From positions 1-64,000 of the forward strand of contig JAUQPH010000001.1 of the NCBI GenBank assembly GCA_030550455.1: DNA of 64,000 nucleotides. Direction: 5' to 3'. The notes beneath the pieces are model-generated. The model was not told the origin of the DNA. It ran no database searches and saw nothing but the letters and a program-made list of their open reading frames with translations. Made by a program: the position numbers and the translations under genes. Of this stretch, positions 52,098-62,728 are shown piece by piece (position 1 is the first letter of the stretch; each line of letters starts with the position of its first letter). The stretch comes from Thermoproteota archaeon. Its GTDB lineage: Archaea > Thermoproteota > Thermoprotei_A > Sulfolobales > NBVN01.

Positions 52098-53929
52098 TTT
52101 TTAATCCCCGAGAGATGGCTCAGTACTTTGTGAGCAGAAAACCTACCTTTCTTGAAGAGGACTTCGGCAACTTCTTTCACGGCTTCAGCTAAGTCGTCGG
52201 TTAGTCTGTTTGAGTATTTCTCTACTAGCAGAGTGAGGTCGTGGTCGTCAGGTTCGGTATAAAGGATGTCTCCTTCGTCAAAATGGCGTCCAACCATGAC
52301 GTTTCCCCTAATGGATATAGCAACTCTATCTCCTTTCTTAGCTTCAGCAACGGGCTTACCCATGCTCTGTATCTGCATTACTTCACCAATAGTTTTGCCA
52401 TCACTCCTCATTAGCCTGCTCCCCGGTCTTAGAATACCGGATAATACTTCGATACCTACAATAGCTGGATCACTCCTCCTAAATACGTATCCCGGAAGAA
52501 CTCTGACTTTTGCTGGAAGTATAAGCCTGGAGTACTCTCTTTCAGCTTCCTTGCTTTTCTCCTCTTTAACCCACTTCTCGTAAGTCTCAATAAGCTTATA
52601 CATTATTCTCTCTCTGAAAATCGGTACGTTCTCGGAGATAGCTAACTCCTCAGCGTCCGGTAACATGCTAACGTTGAAGAGTAGTACTGCACCGAGGTAC
52701 CTATCTTCCTTACTGACGAGTGCTGCCTCCAAGACCTCCCTCTTTGTTAGAGGGCCGACGTCGGCTAATCTGACAGGTATCCCTCTCCGCTCTAGAGCTG
52801 AGACTAGAGCTTCAAGAGTTCCGAGTGTGTCGGCCTTTACTACAACTCCGTTTATATTTTTCGAGAACCTCACTAAGCTTACTTCCTCTCTAACTTTACT
52901 CACTAAGTGATTAACTTCTTCCTGGGACTTAGCAACGTAGACGGGTGCTCCCGCAACGGCATTCTCTAAGTTGGGAGAAACTATGCGTACACCTGCGGCC
53001 GCTACTACTTCATCCACAGAGACGAACTCGGCTCCGGAGACCCTTATCTCCTCTAGAGGTCTAGGCATCAGAAGAGCTCTTACGTGAGTTACTATAGGGT
53101 CGGGGATCCCCCCGACTACAATTGTATCACCTCTACTAATTACACCATCGTATATGATTACGTCAATACATTTTCCAACTCCCGTCAACTCTTTTACTTC
53201 TAGAACGACTCCTTTTGCCGGACCTTCTGCGAGTAGTATCCTTTTGACTAGGTATCTCTGAATCAACCCAGCTAGAACAGCTAAGAGCTCAGCTATTCCT
53301 TCACCAGTTTTAGCAGATAGTGGCACTATGGCTATAGACTTCGTGAAGTCCTTTATTCTGTCGAACCTATCGGACGGTATGTTAAGCGAGAGTAACTGCC
53401 CGGAGAGCCTATAGATAAGCCTATCGAGTTCTTCCAACACTTTTTGACTCTGTGCTCGAACTGATTCAAGAAAAGAGAGAGTATTCGAGCTCTTCCAGCC
53501 CGAAATTCTATCGATCTTGTTAGCAGCTACAAGGAAAGGTACTTTCCTGTTCATAAGAATCTCAATGCTTTCAACTGTTTGAGGCATGACACCTTCTACT
53601 ACGTCAACAACCACTATAGCAAAGTCTGCTACAGCACCTCCCCTTCTTCTTAGGTTAGCAAAGATCTCGTGGCCGGGAGTGTCTATGAACAGCAAGCCCG
53701 GGATAGTGAGTTTTATTGGGAAACTCTTTTTTAGAGGTTTAACTATGTCTTCTATAACCGATAAAGGTACGAAGGAGGCACCCACGTGCTGCGTCATTTC
53801 ACCAGGTTCCTTTCTAATGACTGCTGTACCTCTGATCCTATCTAGAAGAGTAGTTTTCCCGTGATCAACGTGCCCTAGCACGGTTACTATAGGTGACCTG
53901 ATCTTAGCTTTTTCTGACACTCTAACCAC
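52094..53929 (-). CDS. infB: Translation initiation factor aIF5B
   Basis: This translational GTPase promotes ribosomal subunit joining. At 611 residues it has G1 VLGHVDHGKTTLLD, G3 FIDTPGHEIF, G4 ANKIDRI, domain II VLEVKELTGVGKC, domain III and the C-terminal helix plus domain IV. No intein is present. Its length is normal for archaeal aIF5B. It is cotranscribed with the hydrolase gene that follows by 4-bp overlap. Confidence 0.96.
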   Translation of the reverse strand: MVRVSEKAKIRSPIVTVLGHVDHGKTTLLDRIRGTAVIRKEPGEMTQHVGASFVPLSVIEDIVKPLKKSFPIKLTIPGLLFIDTPGHEIFANLRRRGGAVADFAIVVVDVVEGVMPQTVESIEILMNRKVPFLVAANKIDRISGWKSSNTLSFLESVRAQSQKVLEELDRLIYRLSGQLLSLNIPSDRFDRIKDFTKSIAIVPLSAKTGEGIAELLAVLAGLIQRYLVKRILLAEGPAKGVVLEVKELTGVGKCIDVIIYDGVISRGDTIVVGGIPDPIVTHVRALLMPRPLEEIRVSGAEFVSVDEVVAAAGVRIVSPNLENAVAGAPVYVAKSQEEVNHLVSKVREEVSLVRFSKNINGVVVKADTLGTLEALVSALERRGIPVRLADVGPLTKREVLEAALVSKEDRYLGAVLLFNVSMLPDAEELAISENVPIFRERIMYKLIETYEKWVKEEKSKEAEREYSRLILPAKVRVLPGYVFRRSDPAIVGIEVLSGILRPGSRLMRSDGKTIGEVMQIQSMGKPVAEAKKGDRVAISIRGNVMVGRHFDEGDILYTEPDDHDLTLLVEKYSNRLTDDLAEAVKEVAEVLFKKGRFSAHKVLSHLSGIKK

Positions 53930-53988
53930 CTTAGTACAGCATATATTGCGAAACTAATAACGGCTTAAGCTATGTTTCACTTTCACTA

Positions 53989-55314
53989 CTAAACTAGTTT
54001 TTTGACTAATCTCTCGTAGAACTTCGCGTAAACGACTAGAACCAGAAGACCCCTAACGTAGACGTCTATGGCCATAGCGATCCAAGCCCCTACTACACCG
54101 AGGTAGTGAACTAAAGCAAGAGAAGGAGCAACTCTGATTAGATAGAGACAGGCAGCGTTGATTACCAGCGGTACAACAGTGTTTCCAGCTCCTCTTACAG
54201 CTCCTCCTAATACCATTGATAAAGCTAGTCCTGGCTCGCTTAATCCAGCCAGCACGAGATATATCGCAGCTAGATCGAGCACCTCTTCATCGCTGGAGAA
54301 GGGGTATGCTAGATTACGGGAGAACAGCGCTACAGCTACTCCGAGTAGGGTCATGTATATCAGTGCTACTTTAGATACCTCATAGCCTACTCTTTTTGCG
54401 AGTGAGTACTTACCAGCTCCTACAGATTGTCCGACCAATGAAGAAGCGGCTATGGAGAAGGCAAAACCCGGCATGAAGATCAAGCTTTCAATTCTAATAC
54501 CGACTTGGTGAGCCGCCATAGCGGTAGCTCCGCATCTAGCTATTACTGCGATGTAGAAAGTGTTTCCGATGGAGAATATGAGCCTCTCCACGAACACCGG
54601 GACCCCGACTGTAACTAGGCGAAGCAATATCTCTTTGTCAAATCTAAGTATAGGTAGGAGGTTCAACCGTTTAAGAAATAGCAAGGTTATAGGTATAGTG
54701 TAAGCTATGGATAGCACAGTCGCGAGAGCGGCTCCGGCAACACCCATCCTCGGGAAACCCAAAAGACCGAAGATCATTATAGGGTCCAAGACCACGTTGA
54801 GTAAGGCGCTAGTTACCATAGCTACCATAGAGTACTTCGTAGCACCAACGGCTCTAAGCGAGGCATCGAAACATATAGCTACGGCCATTATAGGCAACCC
54901 GATGACCCTAATCCCAAGGTACAGCGCTCCCTCTCTTACGACTTCAAGCTCTTTTTCACCTGCGAGCAAAGATATTAAGGTTTCTGACCTTAGAATAACC
55001 AAGATGGCGGTAGGAATCGTTACTAGTAGAGTAACCGGGAGTACAGTTCCAAGAGCAGTACGTGCTTTTTCAATTTTCCCAGCTCCATAGGCTTGAGCAA
55101 CATAGATTAGAGAACCTACTGAAAACAGAGAAGTTAGACCAAAGAGTAACCACGATAAGTGAGTAGCGACTCCGACTCCTGCTAGAGACTCCTTGCCAAG
55201 TTTAGAAACAAAAAAGGTATCAGCAAGCGAGTAAAGGCTTTCCGTTAACTCACTAACGATCATCGGCCACGAAACCTTTAAAATCAGCTTCCTTATTTCT
55301 CTAACATCACTCAA
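53989..55314 (-). CDS. MATE-family efflux transporter
   Basis: The 441-residue membrane protein has twelve hydrophobic segments in two similar halves, MIVSELTESLYSLADTFFVSKLG near the N-terminus and MAAHQVGIRIESL at the start of the second half. Family members exchange cations for drugs or metabolites. The substrate is unknown. It starts at TTG. It does not overlap its neighbours. Confidence 0.9.
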   Translation of the reverse strand: MSDVREIRKLILKVSWPMIVSELTESLYSLADTFFVSKLGKESLAGVGVATHLSWLLFGLTSLFSVGSLIYVAQAYGAGKIEKARTALGTVLPVTLLVTIPTAILVILRSETLISLLAGEKELEVVREGALYLGIRVIGLPIMAVAICFDASLRAVGATKYSMVAMVTSALLNVVLDPIMIFGLLGFPRMGVAGAALATVLSIAYTIPITLLFLKRLNLLPILRFDKEILLRLVTVGVPVFVERLIFSIGNTFYIAVIARCGATAMAAHQVGIRIESLIFMPGFAFSIAASSLVGQSVGAGKYSLAKRVGYEVSKVALIYMTLLGVAVALFSRNLAYPFSSDEEVLDLAAIYLVLAGLSEPGLALSMVLGGAVRGAGNTVVPLVINAACLYLIRVAPSLALVHYLGVVGAWIAMAIDVYVRGLLVLVVYAKFYERLVKKLV

Positions 55315-55451
55315 TCTTAATCCAGGTTAAAATGAAGGCCATGGAAAATAAAGGTTGAAGTGAAATTACGTACGCATGTAGATAGTTGGTATTAGTGAAG
55401 CAGAGCGGTGACAGACTCTACTTGAGGCTACTAGAGGGTTCTCTCGCTAAA

Positions 55452-56516
55452 CTACTTCTCTTTGCCTAACTCTTCTAGAACCGCTTTAAGCCTCTGCTTT
55501 GGTAGAGCTAGAGTCGGCTTTTCGGGGATTATTCCCTGAGGCCTGAAGAGCACTACTGCCACTATCACTAGCCCGATCATTATGTACTCCAGCCACTCGG
55601 GGTCTATAGGTATGATAGCGCTGATGCTTCCCTTATAGAGAATTATAGCCGTCCTCGAGATCGTGTACAGAAAGACCCCCACGAGTATCCCGAGATTGTT
55701 CCCGATGCCTCCTAGCATCATAAACGCCCATGGCCAGAAAGTCCAGGTCAACCTAGTGTAGGTTGCCGCCTTCATACTACCAGTGAAGAACGCCCACAGG
55801 GCACCAGCTACAGCAGCTATAGAGCCACCTATTATCAAGGTCTGCGTTCTGATCTTTACTATGTCTTTGCCGTATACGCTAGCCGCTACTTCAGCATCCC
55901 TAACAGCCTTTAAAACTCTGCCGAAAGGAGACCTAGCCAGTAGCTCGGCATATACGTAAACCACTATAGCTACCATGAATATGAATAGTGCAGCAAACGT
56001 AAACCTTGTTCCACCGGCACCAACGAATCTAAACGGGTCTACAACCCAAACTCCCATAGTTCCCCCGACGAGTGGGTCGTAGTTCCACGCTATAGTCATT
56101 AAGAGCTCTCCGAAAGCCAGTAGAGTTATCCCTAGGTACGCTTCTTTTAACCTCAGAGCCGGATAAGCACACAGGTATCCTACAGCACCTCCTACTAAAG
56201 CTGCTAGCATGAGCGTGAAAACTAGAATCCCCAGCGAGAGTCCGGGGTTTTCACACAACATGTTGTTAATCTGGGCCACTATCCCGAAGTTATACAGGTG
56301 GTAAGCGTAGTCAGCACCCCAAGGAAGCCCCATGTACGCAGCCAATATTCTCCCCGGTACTGCGGCCGCCACTATCGCTCCCGTTAGTACAGCCAGTAGT
56401 CTACCGAATTGTGGAAGGTTTAGAAAACCGACTTCAATGTTCAAGCTAACGGTAACGATTAGACCTATAGAAAAGTTCAAGATTATTTGTAGAACTGTAG
56501 GAGGTAGCTCGATCAT
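55452..56516 (-). CDS. livM: Branched-chain amino-acid ABC transporter permease LivM
   Basis: The 354-residue permease has about ten hydrophobic segments and LivM motifs: YLGITLLAFGELLMTIAWN, GSMKAATYTRLTWTFWPWAFMMLGGIGN (cited in part) and FRPQGIIPEKP at the end. It pairs with LivH in the membrane. Its start overlaps the stop of livH by 4 bp. The substrate may be an amino acid, amide or urea-type compound. Confidence 0.9.
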   Translation of the reverse strand: MIELPPTVLQIILNFSIGLIVTVSLNIEVGFLNLPQFGRLLAVLTGAIVAAAVPGRILAAYMGLPWGADYAYHLYNFGIVAQINNMLCENPGLSLGILVFTLMLAALVGGAVGYLCAYPALRLKEAYLGITLLAFGELLMTIAWNYDPLVGGTMGVWVVDPFRFVGAGGTRFTFAALFIFMVAIVVYVYAELLARSPFGRVLKAVRDAEVAASVYGKDIVKIRTQTLIIGGSIAAVAGALWAFFTGSMKAATYTRLTWTFWPWAFMMLGGIGNNLGILVGVFLYTISRTAIILYKGSISAIIPIDPEWLEYIMIGLVIVAVVLFRPQGIIPEKPTLALPKQRLKAVLEELGKEK

Positions 56517-57436
56517 CTCCTACCACCCCAAAGGATAGCTAGACCTCTAGGCTGTACTAACAGTGTTACTGCCATAACTAAGAGAGGTATTGCTGGTCTA
56601 TATGCGTAAATCCACCCACCTACTAATGTAGCAATAGCTGACACACCTAGGTACTCCCCAACGCCAACTAAGAATCCTCCAAGAAGAGCTCCGTAGATAG
56701 AGTACAGACCTCCTACTATAGAACCAGCGAAAAACGAGACCACCATAGTCATCCCGGCCGCAGTATATCCGGTAACGACAAGAGTAAGTAGTCCACCACT
56801 AAGACCCGCCAAAGCTCCCCCTATCAGCCAAGCAATAGCGTACGTGAGCTCCGGGTTGATACCGCTGAGGCTGGCAAGCTCCGGATTCTCGATAGCGGCT
56901 CTCATGGATATCCCAAGCTTCGTCTTCGTTAGAAACAAGTGAAGTAATACTACTACTAGAACTAGGACTAGTGGAGCTACCAACCCGACTAGCCTTATCG
57001 AGGTCGGCCCGAGGCTTACGGCTATATCTCTCGTCTCGAAAATGAAGTACTTCGCAGGTAGTCTGTGGACTCTAAGCAAGTAATCTGAGAAAACATTTAG
57101 GAAGCCAAACAGTATTAGGTCAACACCAAGCGTCGACATCATCAACGTTACCTCCTTTGCTTTAGCCTTAAGTAGCCTCCTGTTTACAGACAAGTATATG
57201 ACTCCGCCCAAGAGGCCGCAGAAGAGAGCGGCTGATAGCAGGTGATGGTAGGGAGTATACCCTATGAGGCATGTAAGAGCAAAAACTATGTACATGCCCC
57301 AACCTACTAGAGAAGCGTGCGCAAAGTTGAAGGTTTTCGTAGCATTGTATATTAACGTAATAGATGCTGCTCCAATCCCAATACAGCTAGAGTACGCAAT
57401 AGCTTTTACCAGCAAGTCTAGCAGGTTAATCACCAA
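56513..57436 (-). CDS. livH: Branched-chain amino-acid ABC transporter permease LivH
   Basis: The 307-residue permease has about eight membrane segments. NATKTFNFAHASLVGWGMYI and LKAKAKEVTLMMSTLGVDLI and the permease loop AIENPELASLSGINPE are family features. It starts at TTG 57436 or GTG 57433. It is divergent from livK with a 69-bp gap holding TATA boxes for both directions. Confidence 0.9.
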   Translation of the reverse strand: MVINLLDLLVKAIAYSSCIGIGAASITLIYNATKTFNFAHASLVGWGMYIVFALTCLIGYTPYHHLLSAALFCGLLGGVIYLSVNRRLLKAKAKEVTLMMSTLGVDLILFGFLNVFSDYLLRVHRLPAKYFIFETRDIAVSLGPTSIRLVGLVAPLVLVLVVVLLHLFLTKTKLGISMRAAIENPELASLSGINPELTYAIAWLIGGALAGLSGGLLTLVVTGYTAAGMTMVVSFFAGSIVGGLYSIYGALLGGFLVGVGEYLGVSAIATLVGGWIYAYRPAIPLLVMAVTLLVQPRGLAILWGGRR

Positions 57437-57505
57437 GTACTTACGGGAGGCCGAAATTTAAGCTTTAAATACCTGTTTTACGTATATAAACACGCGGTAA
57501 GAGCT
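57437..57505. promoter_or_regulatory. Divergent promoter region of livHM and livKGF
   Basis: The 69-bp gap has AAGCTTTAAATACC (57459-57472), which reads as a TATA box in either direction, and CGTATATAAAC (57481-57491) just before livK. The shared region suggests common control of the split transporter operons. Confidence 0.45.
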
Positions 57506-58849
57506 ATGCCAGTTCCTGGGAAATTACCATACGCTATATCGATAGTACTATTGATCCTTGGAATAGTAGTCGGGTTCTTCGTCGGTCAGGGAACTGCCCC
57601 AGTAGCAACAGTTACGGTTACAGCTCCAGGTGTAGCACCTCCCACTACGATAACAGTCACAGCTCCAGTTGCACCAACAGGTCTCACTGGTGAGGTCAAG
57701 ATAGGTGCGCTACTACCTCTTACTGGTGTGTTATCAACGTTTGGAGCTCAGTATAGAGTGGTTATAGAGTTAGCAGAAAAAGAGATTAACGATTACCTAG
57801 CTAGCCTTGGGAGACCGTGGAGGATAAAGTTCGTAATCGAGGACACGGCTACAGATCCTAAGACACACCTTGACAAACTTATGGCTCTTCATGGAGCTGG
57901 TGTAAAGATATTCATAGGTGGTGCGTCTAGTGCCGAACTATCTGAAGCCCTCGGGTACTGTAACGCAAATAAGATACTGATAATCTCACCGTCTTCTACG
58001 TCTCCAGCTCTTGCTCTAAAAGATATGGCGCTGAGGTATACCCTAAACGACATCTACCAGGGTAAAGCTATAGCTAAGATAATGTGGCTGCGAGGGATAA
58101 GGTGGGTTATACCCGTATGGAGAGGCGACACCTGGGGAGATGGTTTAGCTAGGTATACCCTAGATTACTTCAAGGAGATATGTAAGGCTAGTGGAGAAAG
58201 TTGTGGTGTTCTAGAGGAATATGCTATAAGGTACGACCCTAAGGCTACGGAGTTCTCAGTAGAGGCGGCGAGGCTTAACGAAGCTGTTAGTAGAGCTGTA
58301 GCTACTTACGGTAAGGATAAGGTCGGTATACTACTTATAAGCTTCGAGGAAGCTGCTGCTGTATTTGCTGCCGCAAAGGCCTACTCGATACTTTGGGAAG
58401 TCAAGTGGATGGGTTCGGACGGAACAGCTGCTATAGAGCCACTACGGGACCCCGCTATCGCTGATATGGTCATAAAGGTCGGATTCTACAATACTATGAC
58501 CTCTCCAGGAGTCTCACCTCACGGTGAGAAGATACGGAGTGCGGTTAGGTCTAAGCTAGGTATGGAACCAATGGGTTACACTTACTTCGTGTACGATATT
58601 GCTTGGTCTGTAGCGCTAGCTCTTGACGCAGTTAACTCTTACGACCCGGTAGAGGTTATGAGGATTTTACCAATGGTTTTAGAGAGATACTTAGGTGCTT
58701 CTGGATACATAGTGTTAGACGAAAACGGAGATAGATCCGTCGGCGACTACGATATATGGGCTATAGTTAAAGTCGATGGGGTTTACGAGTGGAAAATCAT
58801 CGGGATTTACAAGGGTCTAACAGAAACAATTGAGTGGTATACCTCTTAG
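57506..58849 (+). CDS. livK: ABC transporter substrate-binding protein LivK
   Basis: The 447-residue secreted or anchored protein starts with a signal/anchor (AISIVLLILGIVVGFFVG). A Thr/Pro/Val-rich linker (about 33-57) follows, then a periplasmic-binding type I fold starting GEVKIGALLPLTGVLSTFG. There is no lipobox cysteine, so it is probably held by the N-terminal membrane segment. It binds an amino-acid-like ligand outside the cell. Confidence 0.9.
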   Translation: MPVPGKLPYAISIVLLILGIVVGFFVGQGTAPVATVTVTAPGVAPPTTITVTAPVAPTGLTGEVKIGALLPLTGVLSTFGAQYRVVIELAEKEINDYLASLGRPWRIKFVIEDTATDPKTHLDKLMALHGAGVKIFIGGASSAELSEALGYCNANKILIISPSSTSPALALKDMALRYTLNDIYQGKAIAKIMWLRGIRWVIPVWRGDTWGDGLARYTLDYFKEICKASGESCGVLEEYAIRYDPKATEFSVEAARLNEAVSRAVATYGKDKVGILLISFEEAAAVFAAAKAYSILWEVKWMGSDGTAAIEPLRDPAIADMVIKVGFYNTMTSPGVSPHGEKIRSAVRSKLGMEPMGYTYFVYDIAWSVALALDAVNSYDPVEVMRILPMVLERYLGASGYIVLDENGDRSVGDYDIWAIVKVDGVYEWKIIGIYKGLTETIEWYTS

Positions 58850-58906
58850 ATAAATACACCTTTTTAATCCACCAGGTTCTCCTATCTGTGACTGTGGAGT
58901 GATAAT

Positions 58907-59683
58907 ATGTCCTACATACTCGAAACATTCGGTCTAGTAAAGAGGTTCGGTGGATTAGTTGCTGTTAACCGTGTAGACATCAAAGTGAGGAGGAACAGTA
59001 TAACGATGCTCATAGGACCTAACGGAGCTGGTAAGACTACTTTTGTAAATGTATGTACAGGAGTTTTAAAGCCGGATGAGGGTAAAGTGTTATTTAATCC
59101 AGCAAACGATGAGAGTAAAAAGCTAGATATAACTGGTTGGCCACCTCATAAAGTCTACAAATCCGGGTTTGTAAGAACTTTTCAGATACCTCAACCGTTT
59201 CTAGCTCTAACGGTTCTCGAGAACATTCTTGTGGCCTTGGGAGGAAAGGGTGAGAACCCGGTAATAGCTCCTCTTAGGCATCTATGGGTCAGGGAGGAGG
59301 AAGAGAGAGTAAAGAAGGCCTTCGAAATTATGAGAAAAGTAGGGTTAGAAGACTACTGGGACTGGGAGGCTTACAGGTTGGGAGCCGGTCAGCTGAAGAT
59401 GCTCGAAGTAGCTAGAGCTCTAGCTGCTGGTGCTAAGCTAGTGGCTCTCGACGAGCCGATAGGGGGTACTGACCCGGCTTATGCTCACGAGATTTTTAAA
59501 CATATTCAAAGCCTAGCTAGGTCTACCGACGTAAGCTTTCTGGTAATAGAGCACAGGATCGATATAGCGCTACCCTTTGCGGACTACGTGTACGTTATGG
59601 ACCGTGGAGCAGTCATATCGGAAGGTCCTCCGGACAAGGTAGCTAACGATCCTAAGGTCATCGAGGTATACATAGGTGGGTAA
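58907..59683 (+). CDS. livG: ABC transporter ATPase LivG
   Basis: The 258-residue ATPase has Walker A GPNGAGKTT, the LivG-type insertion and GFVRTFQIPQPF (Q-loop). The signature is degenerate (YRLGAGQLKMLEVARAL; LGAGQ in place of LSGGQ). Walker B LVALDEPIGGTDP and switch histidine IEHRID follow. It overlaps livF by 8 bp. Confidence 0.92.
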   Translation: MSYILETFGLVKRFGGLVAVNRVDIKVRRNSITMLIGPNGAGKTTFVNVCTGVLKPDEGKVLFNPANDESKKLDITGWPPHKVYKSGFVRTFQIPQPFLALTVLENILVALGGKGENPVIAPLRHLWVREEEERVKKAFEIMRKVGLEDYWDWEAYRLGAGQLKMLEVARALAAGAKLVALDEPIGGTDPAYAHEIFKHIQSLARSTDVSFLVIEHRIDIALPFADYVYVMDRGAVISEGPPDKVANDPKVIEVYIGG

Positions 59684-60392
59684 AATGATTAAACTACGTG
59701 AACTAACCTCAGGGTACGGGAAGCTAAAGGTGTTGTTTAACATAAACATGGAGGCTGAGTCCGGGCGAATAACTGTTGTAGTTGGACCTAACGGAGCTGG
59801 TAAGACTACCTTACTAAATAGCATTACGGGACTGGCGACGATACATAGTGGAAAGGTATACTTTCAAGACATAGATGTAACCGGTTTACCACCGCATAAA
59901 GTTTCGAGACTCGGTTTATCGTATGTACCGCAAATGGGTAACGTATTCTCTAATTTAACCGTCGAAGAAAACTTGAGAGTCGCTGGGTACATGCTCGACC
60001 AAAAAGAGCTACTGGATAGATTAGAGCTAGTGTTCGGCATGTTTCCAGTGCTAAAGAACTTCAAAGCTAGGAGAGCTGGAACGCTGAGTGGTGGAGAAAG
60101 AAGGATGTTGGCTATAGGAATGGGGTTAATGAAGAAACCTAAGGTAATGCTGCTAGACGAGGTTACGACAGATTTAGCCCCGATCTACGTCAAAAAAGTG
60201 CTCGAAAAAGTCGTTGAACTCAGGGACGAGTTGAAGATCTCTGTCATCCTCGTAGAGCAGTACGCTATTAGAGCACTCCAGATAGCAGATAAGGCATACC
60301 TATTAGTTAGTGGAACCATTAGATACGAAGGCAATCCTCAAGACCTACTAAGTCACCGAGAGTTCTCGAAGTTGTACTTAGGTATATCCTAG
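59676..60392 (+). CDS. livF: ABC transporter ATPase LivF
   Basis: The 238-residue ATPase has Walker A GPNGAGKTTLL, signature TLSGGERRMLAIG, Walker B VMLLDEVTTDLAP and a switch region LVEQYAIRAL with Gln in the usual His position (typical of LivF). Together with LivG it powers the LivHM channel. Confidence 0.92.
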   Translation: MGKMIKLRELTSGYGKLKVLFNINMEAESGRITVVVGPNGAGKTTLLNSITGLATIHSGKVYFQDIDVTGLPPHKVSRLGLSYVPQMGNVFSNLTVEENLRVAGYMLDQKELLDRLELVFGMFPVLKNFKARRAGTLSGGERRMLAIGMGLMKKPKVMLLDEVTTDLAPIYVKKVLEKVVELRDELKISVILVEQYAIRALQIADKAYLLVSGTIRYEGNPQDLLSHREFSKLYLGIS

Positions 60393-60567
60393 TTCGGCTT
60401 ACAACCTTTTATTCTATCTTATTGAGACTCCAAGTGTTTTGCTGATCTAGTAACTCAGCGAGAGTATCGAGGATATTGGAGAGTGTGTAGATCTCAGCTC
60501 TGTTTAGCACTACTGGGGGTTCAACTTATTTTATGGTGTGAGTATAGATTTCTAGGTGTAGTGGAGT

Positions 60568-61299
60568 ATGGCATTCGGACCACCGGCTTTAGGATACGAT
60601 AGAGCTATTACGGTGTTTTCACCTGATGGGAAGCTGTATCAAGTGGAGTATGCTTCTGAAAACATTAGGAAAGGCTGGACGACGATAGCTATGAAGACAA
60701 GCAAGGGAGGGGTTATTGTTGCTGAGAAGAGAAAGATCGCTCCTCTAATAGACATGAAGTCTGTAGAAAAAGTGTATGTGATAGACACACACGTCGGAGC
60801 CTCTTTTGCCGGTTTAGCTGCCGACGGGAGAGTCCTTATAGATTACGCTAGACAGGTAGCTATGAACTACAGGTTTATATATGACGAGCAAATAGATGTA
60901 GAGCTACTGACGAGATACGTTTGCGATATAAAGCAGTTATATACGCAACACGCTGGTGTGAGACCCTTCGGGGTCTCTCTAATATTTTTAGGTGTGGACA
61001 GGAGAGGCGTCAGGCTTTTTAGAACAGAGATAAATGGTTACTACTTCGGGTATCAAGCTCTCGCCGTAGGAATGGGTGAGCAGGTAGCGACACAGTATCT
61101 TGAAAAGAACTATGACGAGAATATGGACATTAGAGAGCAGATAGCTCTAGCACTCCGTGCCTTAAGGGCCAGTAGTGAGGGTCCACTAGATCCCTACTAC
61201 GTCGAGATAGGCTATGTAGACCCGAAGGAGGCCGTATTCAGGAAGCTGGCGCCCGAGGAGATACAGTCCGCTATCTCGGAGGCCGGTGTAGATAGATGA
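60568..61299 (+). CDS. psmA: Proteasome alpha subunit
   Basis: The 243-residue subunit has the alpha-type N-terminus [18 protein letters not shown] and [17 protein letters not shown]. It has no N-terminal threonine nucleophile. It forms the outer rings and gate of the 20S core. It is the first gene of the exosome/proteasome operon and its stop overlaps the SBDS start by 4 bp. Confidence 0.96.
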   Translation: MAFGPPALGYDRAITVFSPDGKLYQVEYASENIRKGWTTIAMKTSKGGVIVAEKRKIAPLIDMKSVEKVYVIDTHVGASFAGLAADGRVLIDYARQVAMNYRFIYDEQIDVELLTRYVCDIKQLYTQHAGVRPFGVSLIFLGVDRRGVRLFRTEINGYYFGYQALAVGMGEQVATQYLEKNYDENMDIREQIALALRALRASSEGPLDPYYVEIGYVDPKEAVFRKLAPEEIQSAISEAGVDR

Positions 61300-61994
61300 G
61301 TAAAAGCAGAGAATACGTTATAGCGCGATATGAGTTTAAGGGTCACAAGTTCGAGATTCTTGTCGACCCAGATAAAGCTTTAGAGTACCGCGATGGCAGA
61401 AAGCTAGACCTTGATGAAGTATTAAAGGGAGACTACATCTATAAGGATGCTCGAAAAGGTGATAAAGCATCACCAGAAGAGCTAGTTAAGGTCTTCGGAA
61501 CTGAGGACGTGAAGACAATTGCGGATACGATAATAAAGAAGGGTGAGCTACAGCTAACTACCGAGCAAAGAAGAAGAATGCTCGAAAACAAGAGAAAGCA
61601 GATAGTGAACTACATAGCTAGGTCTGCCGTAGACCCTAAGACTAAGACACCTATACCGCCGCAGAGAATAGAGAAAGCTATGGAAGAAGCAAAAGTGTCT
61701 GTAGACCTCTACAAAAGCGTAGAGGAGCAGGCCGCAACTATAGTTAAAGCTATCTCGAGGATCTTACCCATTAAGATAGCTAAGGCTAGGTTCAGCATTA
61801 AGTTACCTCCAGATATAGCAGCCAAAGCGTCTCAAGACTTAAGAAGGCTGGGAGAAGTCAAGGTAGAGGAGTGGGGTAAAGACGGTAGCTACAAGTTAGA
61901 GTTCGAAGTTCCCGCAGGTCTCCAACACGAAGTCATAGATAAGATAAACAAGATCACCAAGGGTCAGTCGGAGGTCAAGATCGAGGTGTTCTAA
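61296..61994 (+). CDS. sdo1: Ribosome maturation protein SDO1 (SBDS)
   Basis: The 232-residue protein has the SBDS N-terminal domain ([41 protein letters not shown]), a middle helical domain and a C-terminal ferredoxin-like domain. It releases an anti-association factor from the large subunit in eukaryotes and is conserved in this operon in archaea. Confidence 0.95.
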   Translation: MSKSREYVIARYEFKGHKFEILVDPDKALEYRDGRKLDLDEVLKGDYIYKDARKGDKASPEELVKVFGTEDVKTIADTIIKKGELQLTTEQRRRMLENKRKQIVNYIARSAVDPKTKTPIPPQRIEKAMEEAKVSVDLYKSVEEQAATIVKAISRILPIKIAKARFSIKLPPDIAAKASQDLRRLGEVKVEEWGKDGSYKLEFEVPAGLQHEVIDKINKITKGQSEVKIEVF

Positions 61995-62728
61995 TGGAGC
62001 TCCAAGAAGCGAGGAGAACTCTCGTAGTTCCTGGGGAAGCGTTTGCCGAGGGTGAATACAAAATACTAACTCCTAGTTACGTGATTAGACTAGATAAGAG
62101 GTACGTGGCGACAGTCGTTGGACTAGCGCAAGTCAACGATGAAGCCAAGGAGATCAGCATAATACCTCTAGAGGGTTGCTACATACCGCAACCTGAGGAC
62201 GTAGTAGTAGGCTACGTAGTTGACGTCGGTCTCACGTCATGGGAGTTAGACATTAGAGCACCTTTTACAGCTACTCTCTACGCTGTGGACTTTCTGGGGA
62301 GACCGGTAAATCCAGCTAAGGAAGACCTGAATAATTATCTAACTATCGGTGACACCATCTTGGCTAAAGTAGAGGTATTCGATAGAAACCGAGGACCGAT
62401 AGTAACAACAAAGGGTAAGGGCCTTGGCAAAGTCGTCCGCGGGACTGTGATCGAAATAAGCCCGGTAAAGGTTGCCAGAGTCATCGGCCGCAAAGGTTCG
62501 ATGCACCAGATCTTAGAAGGAGAGACTGGCTGTGAGGTTATTGTAGCTAGAAATGGTAGAATACTTGCGAACTGTCCAAACAGGGAGCTGGAGGATATAT
62601 TAATAATGGCGATAATCAAGATAGATCGAGAAGCGCACATACCTGGTTTAACGGACAGAGTTAAAGAGTTTATTATACGGGAGAAGGTTAAGAGGGGTTT
62701 GATAGGTGGAGAAACCAAAACTGATTAA
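61994..62728 (+). CDS. rrp4: Exosome RNA-binding subunit Rrp4
   Basis: The 244-residue cap subunit has an N-terminal beta domain ([13 protein letters not shown]), an S1 domain ([15 protein letters not shown]) and a KH domain ([22 protein letters not shown]). It sits on the Rrp41/Rrp42 ring and feeds RNA into it. It overlaps rrp41 by 23 bp. Confidence 0.95.
   Translation: MELQEARRTLVVPGEAFAEGEYKILTPSYVIRLDKRYVATVVGLAQVNDEAKEISIIPLEGCYIPQPEDVVVGYVVDVGLTSWELDIRAPFTATLYAVDFLGRPVNPAKEDLNNYLTIGDTILAKVEVFDRNRGPIVTTKGKGLGKVVRGTVIEISPVKVARVIGRKGSMHQILEGETGCEVIVARNGRILANCPNRELEDILIMAIIKIDREAHIPGLTDRVKEFIIREKVKRGLIGGETKTD

Noticed and set aside
52094-53929. An intein in aIF5B.
   Set aside because: The protein has normal length, continuous GTPase motifs and no Hint motifs.
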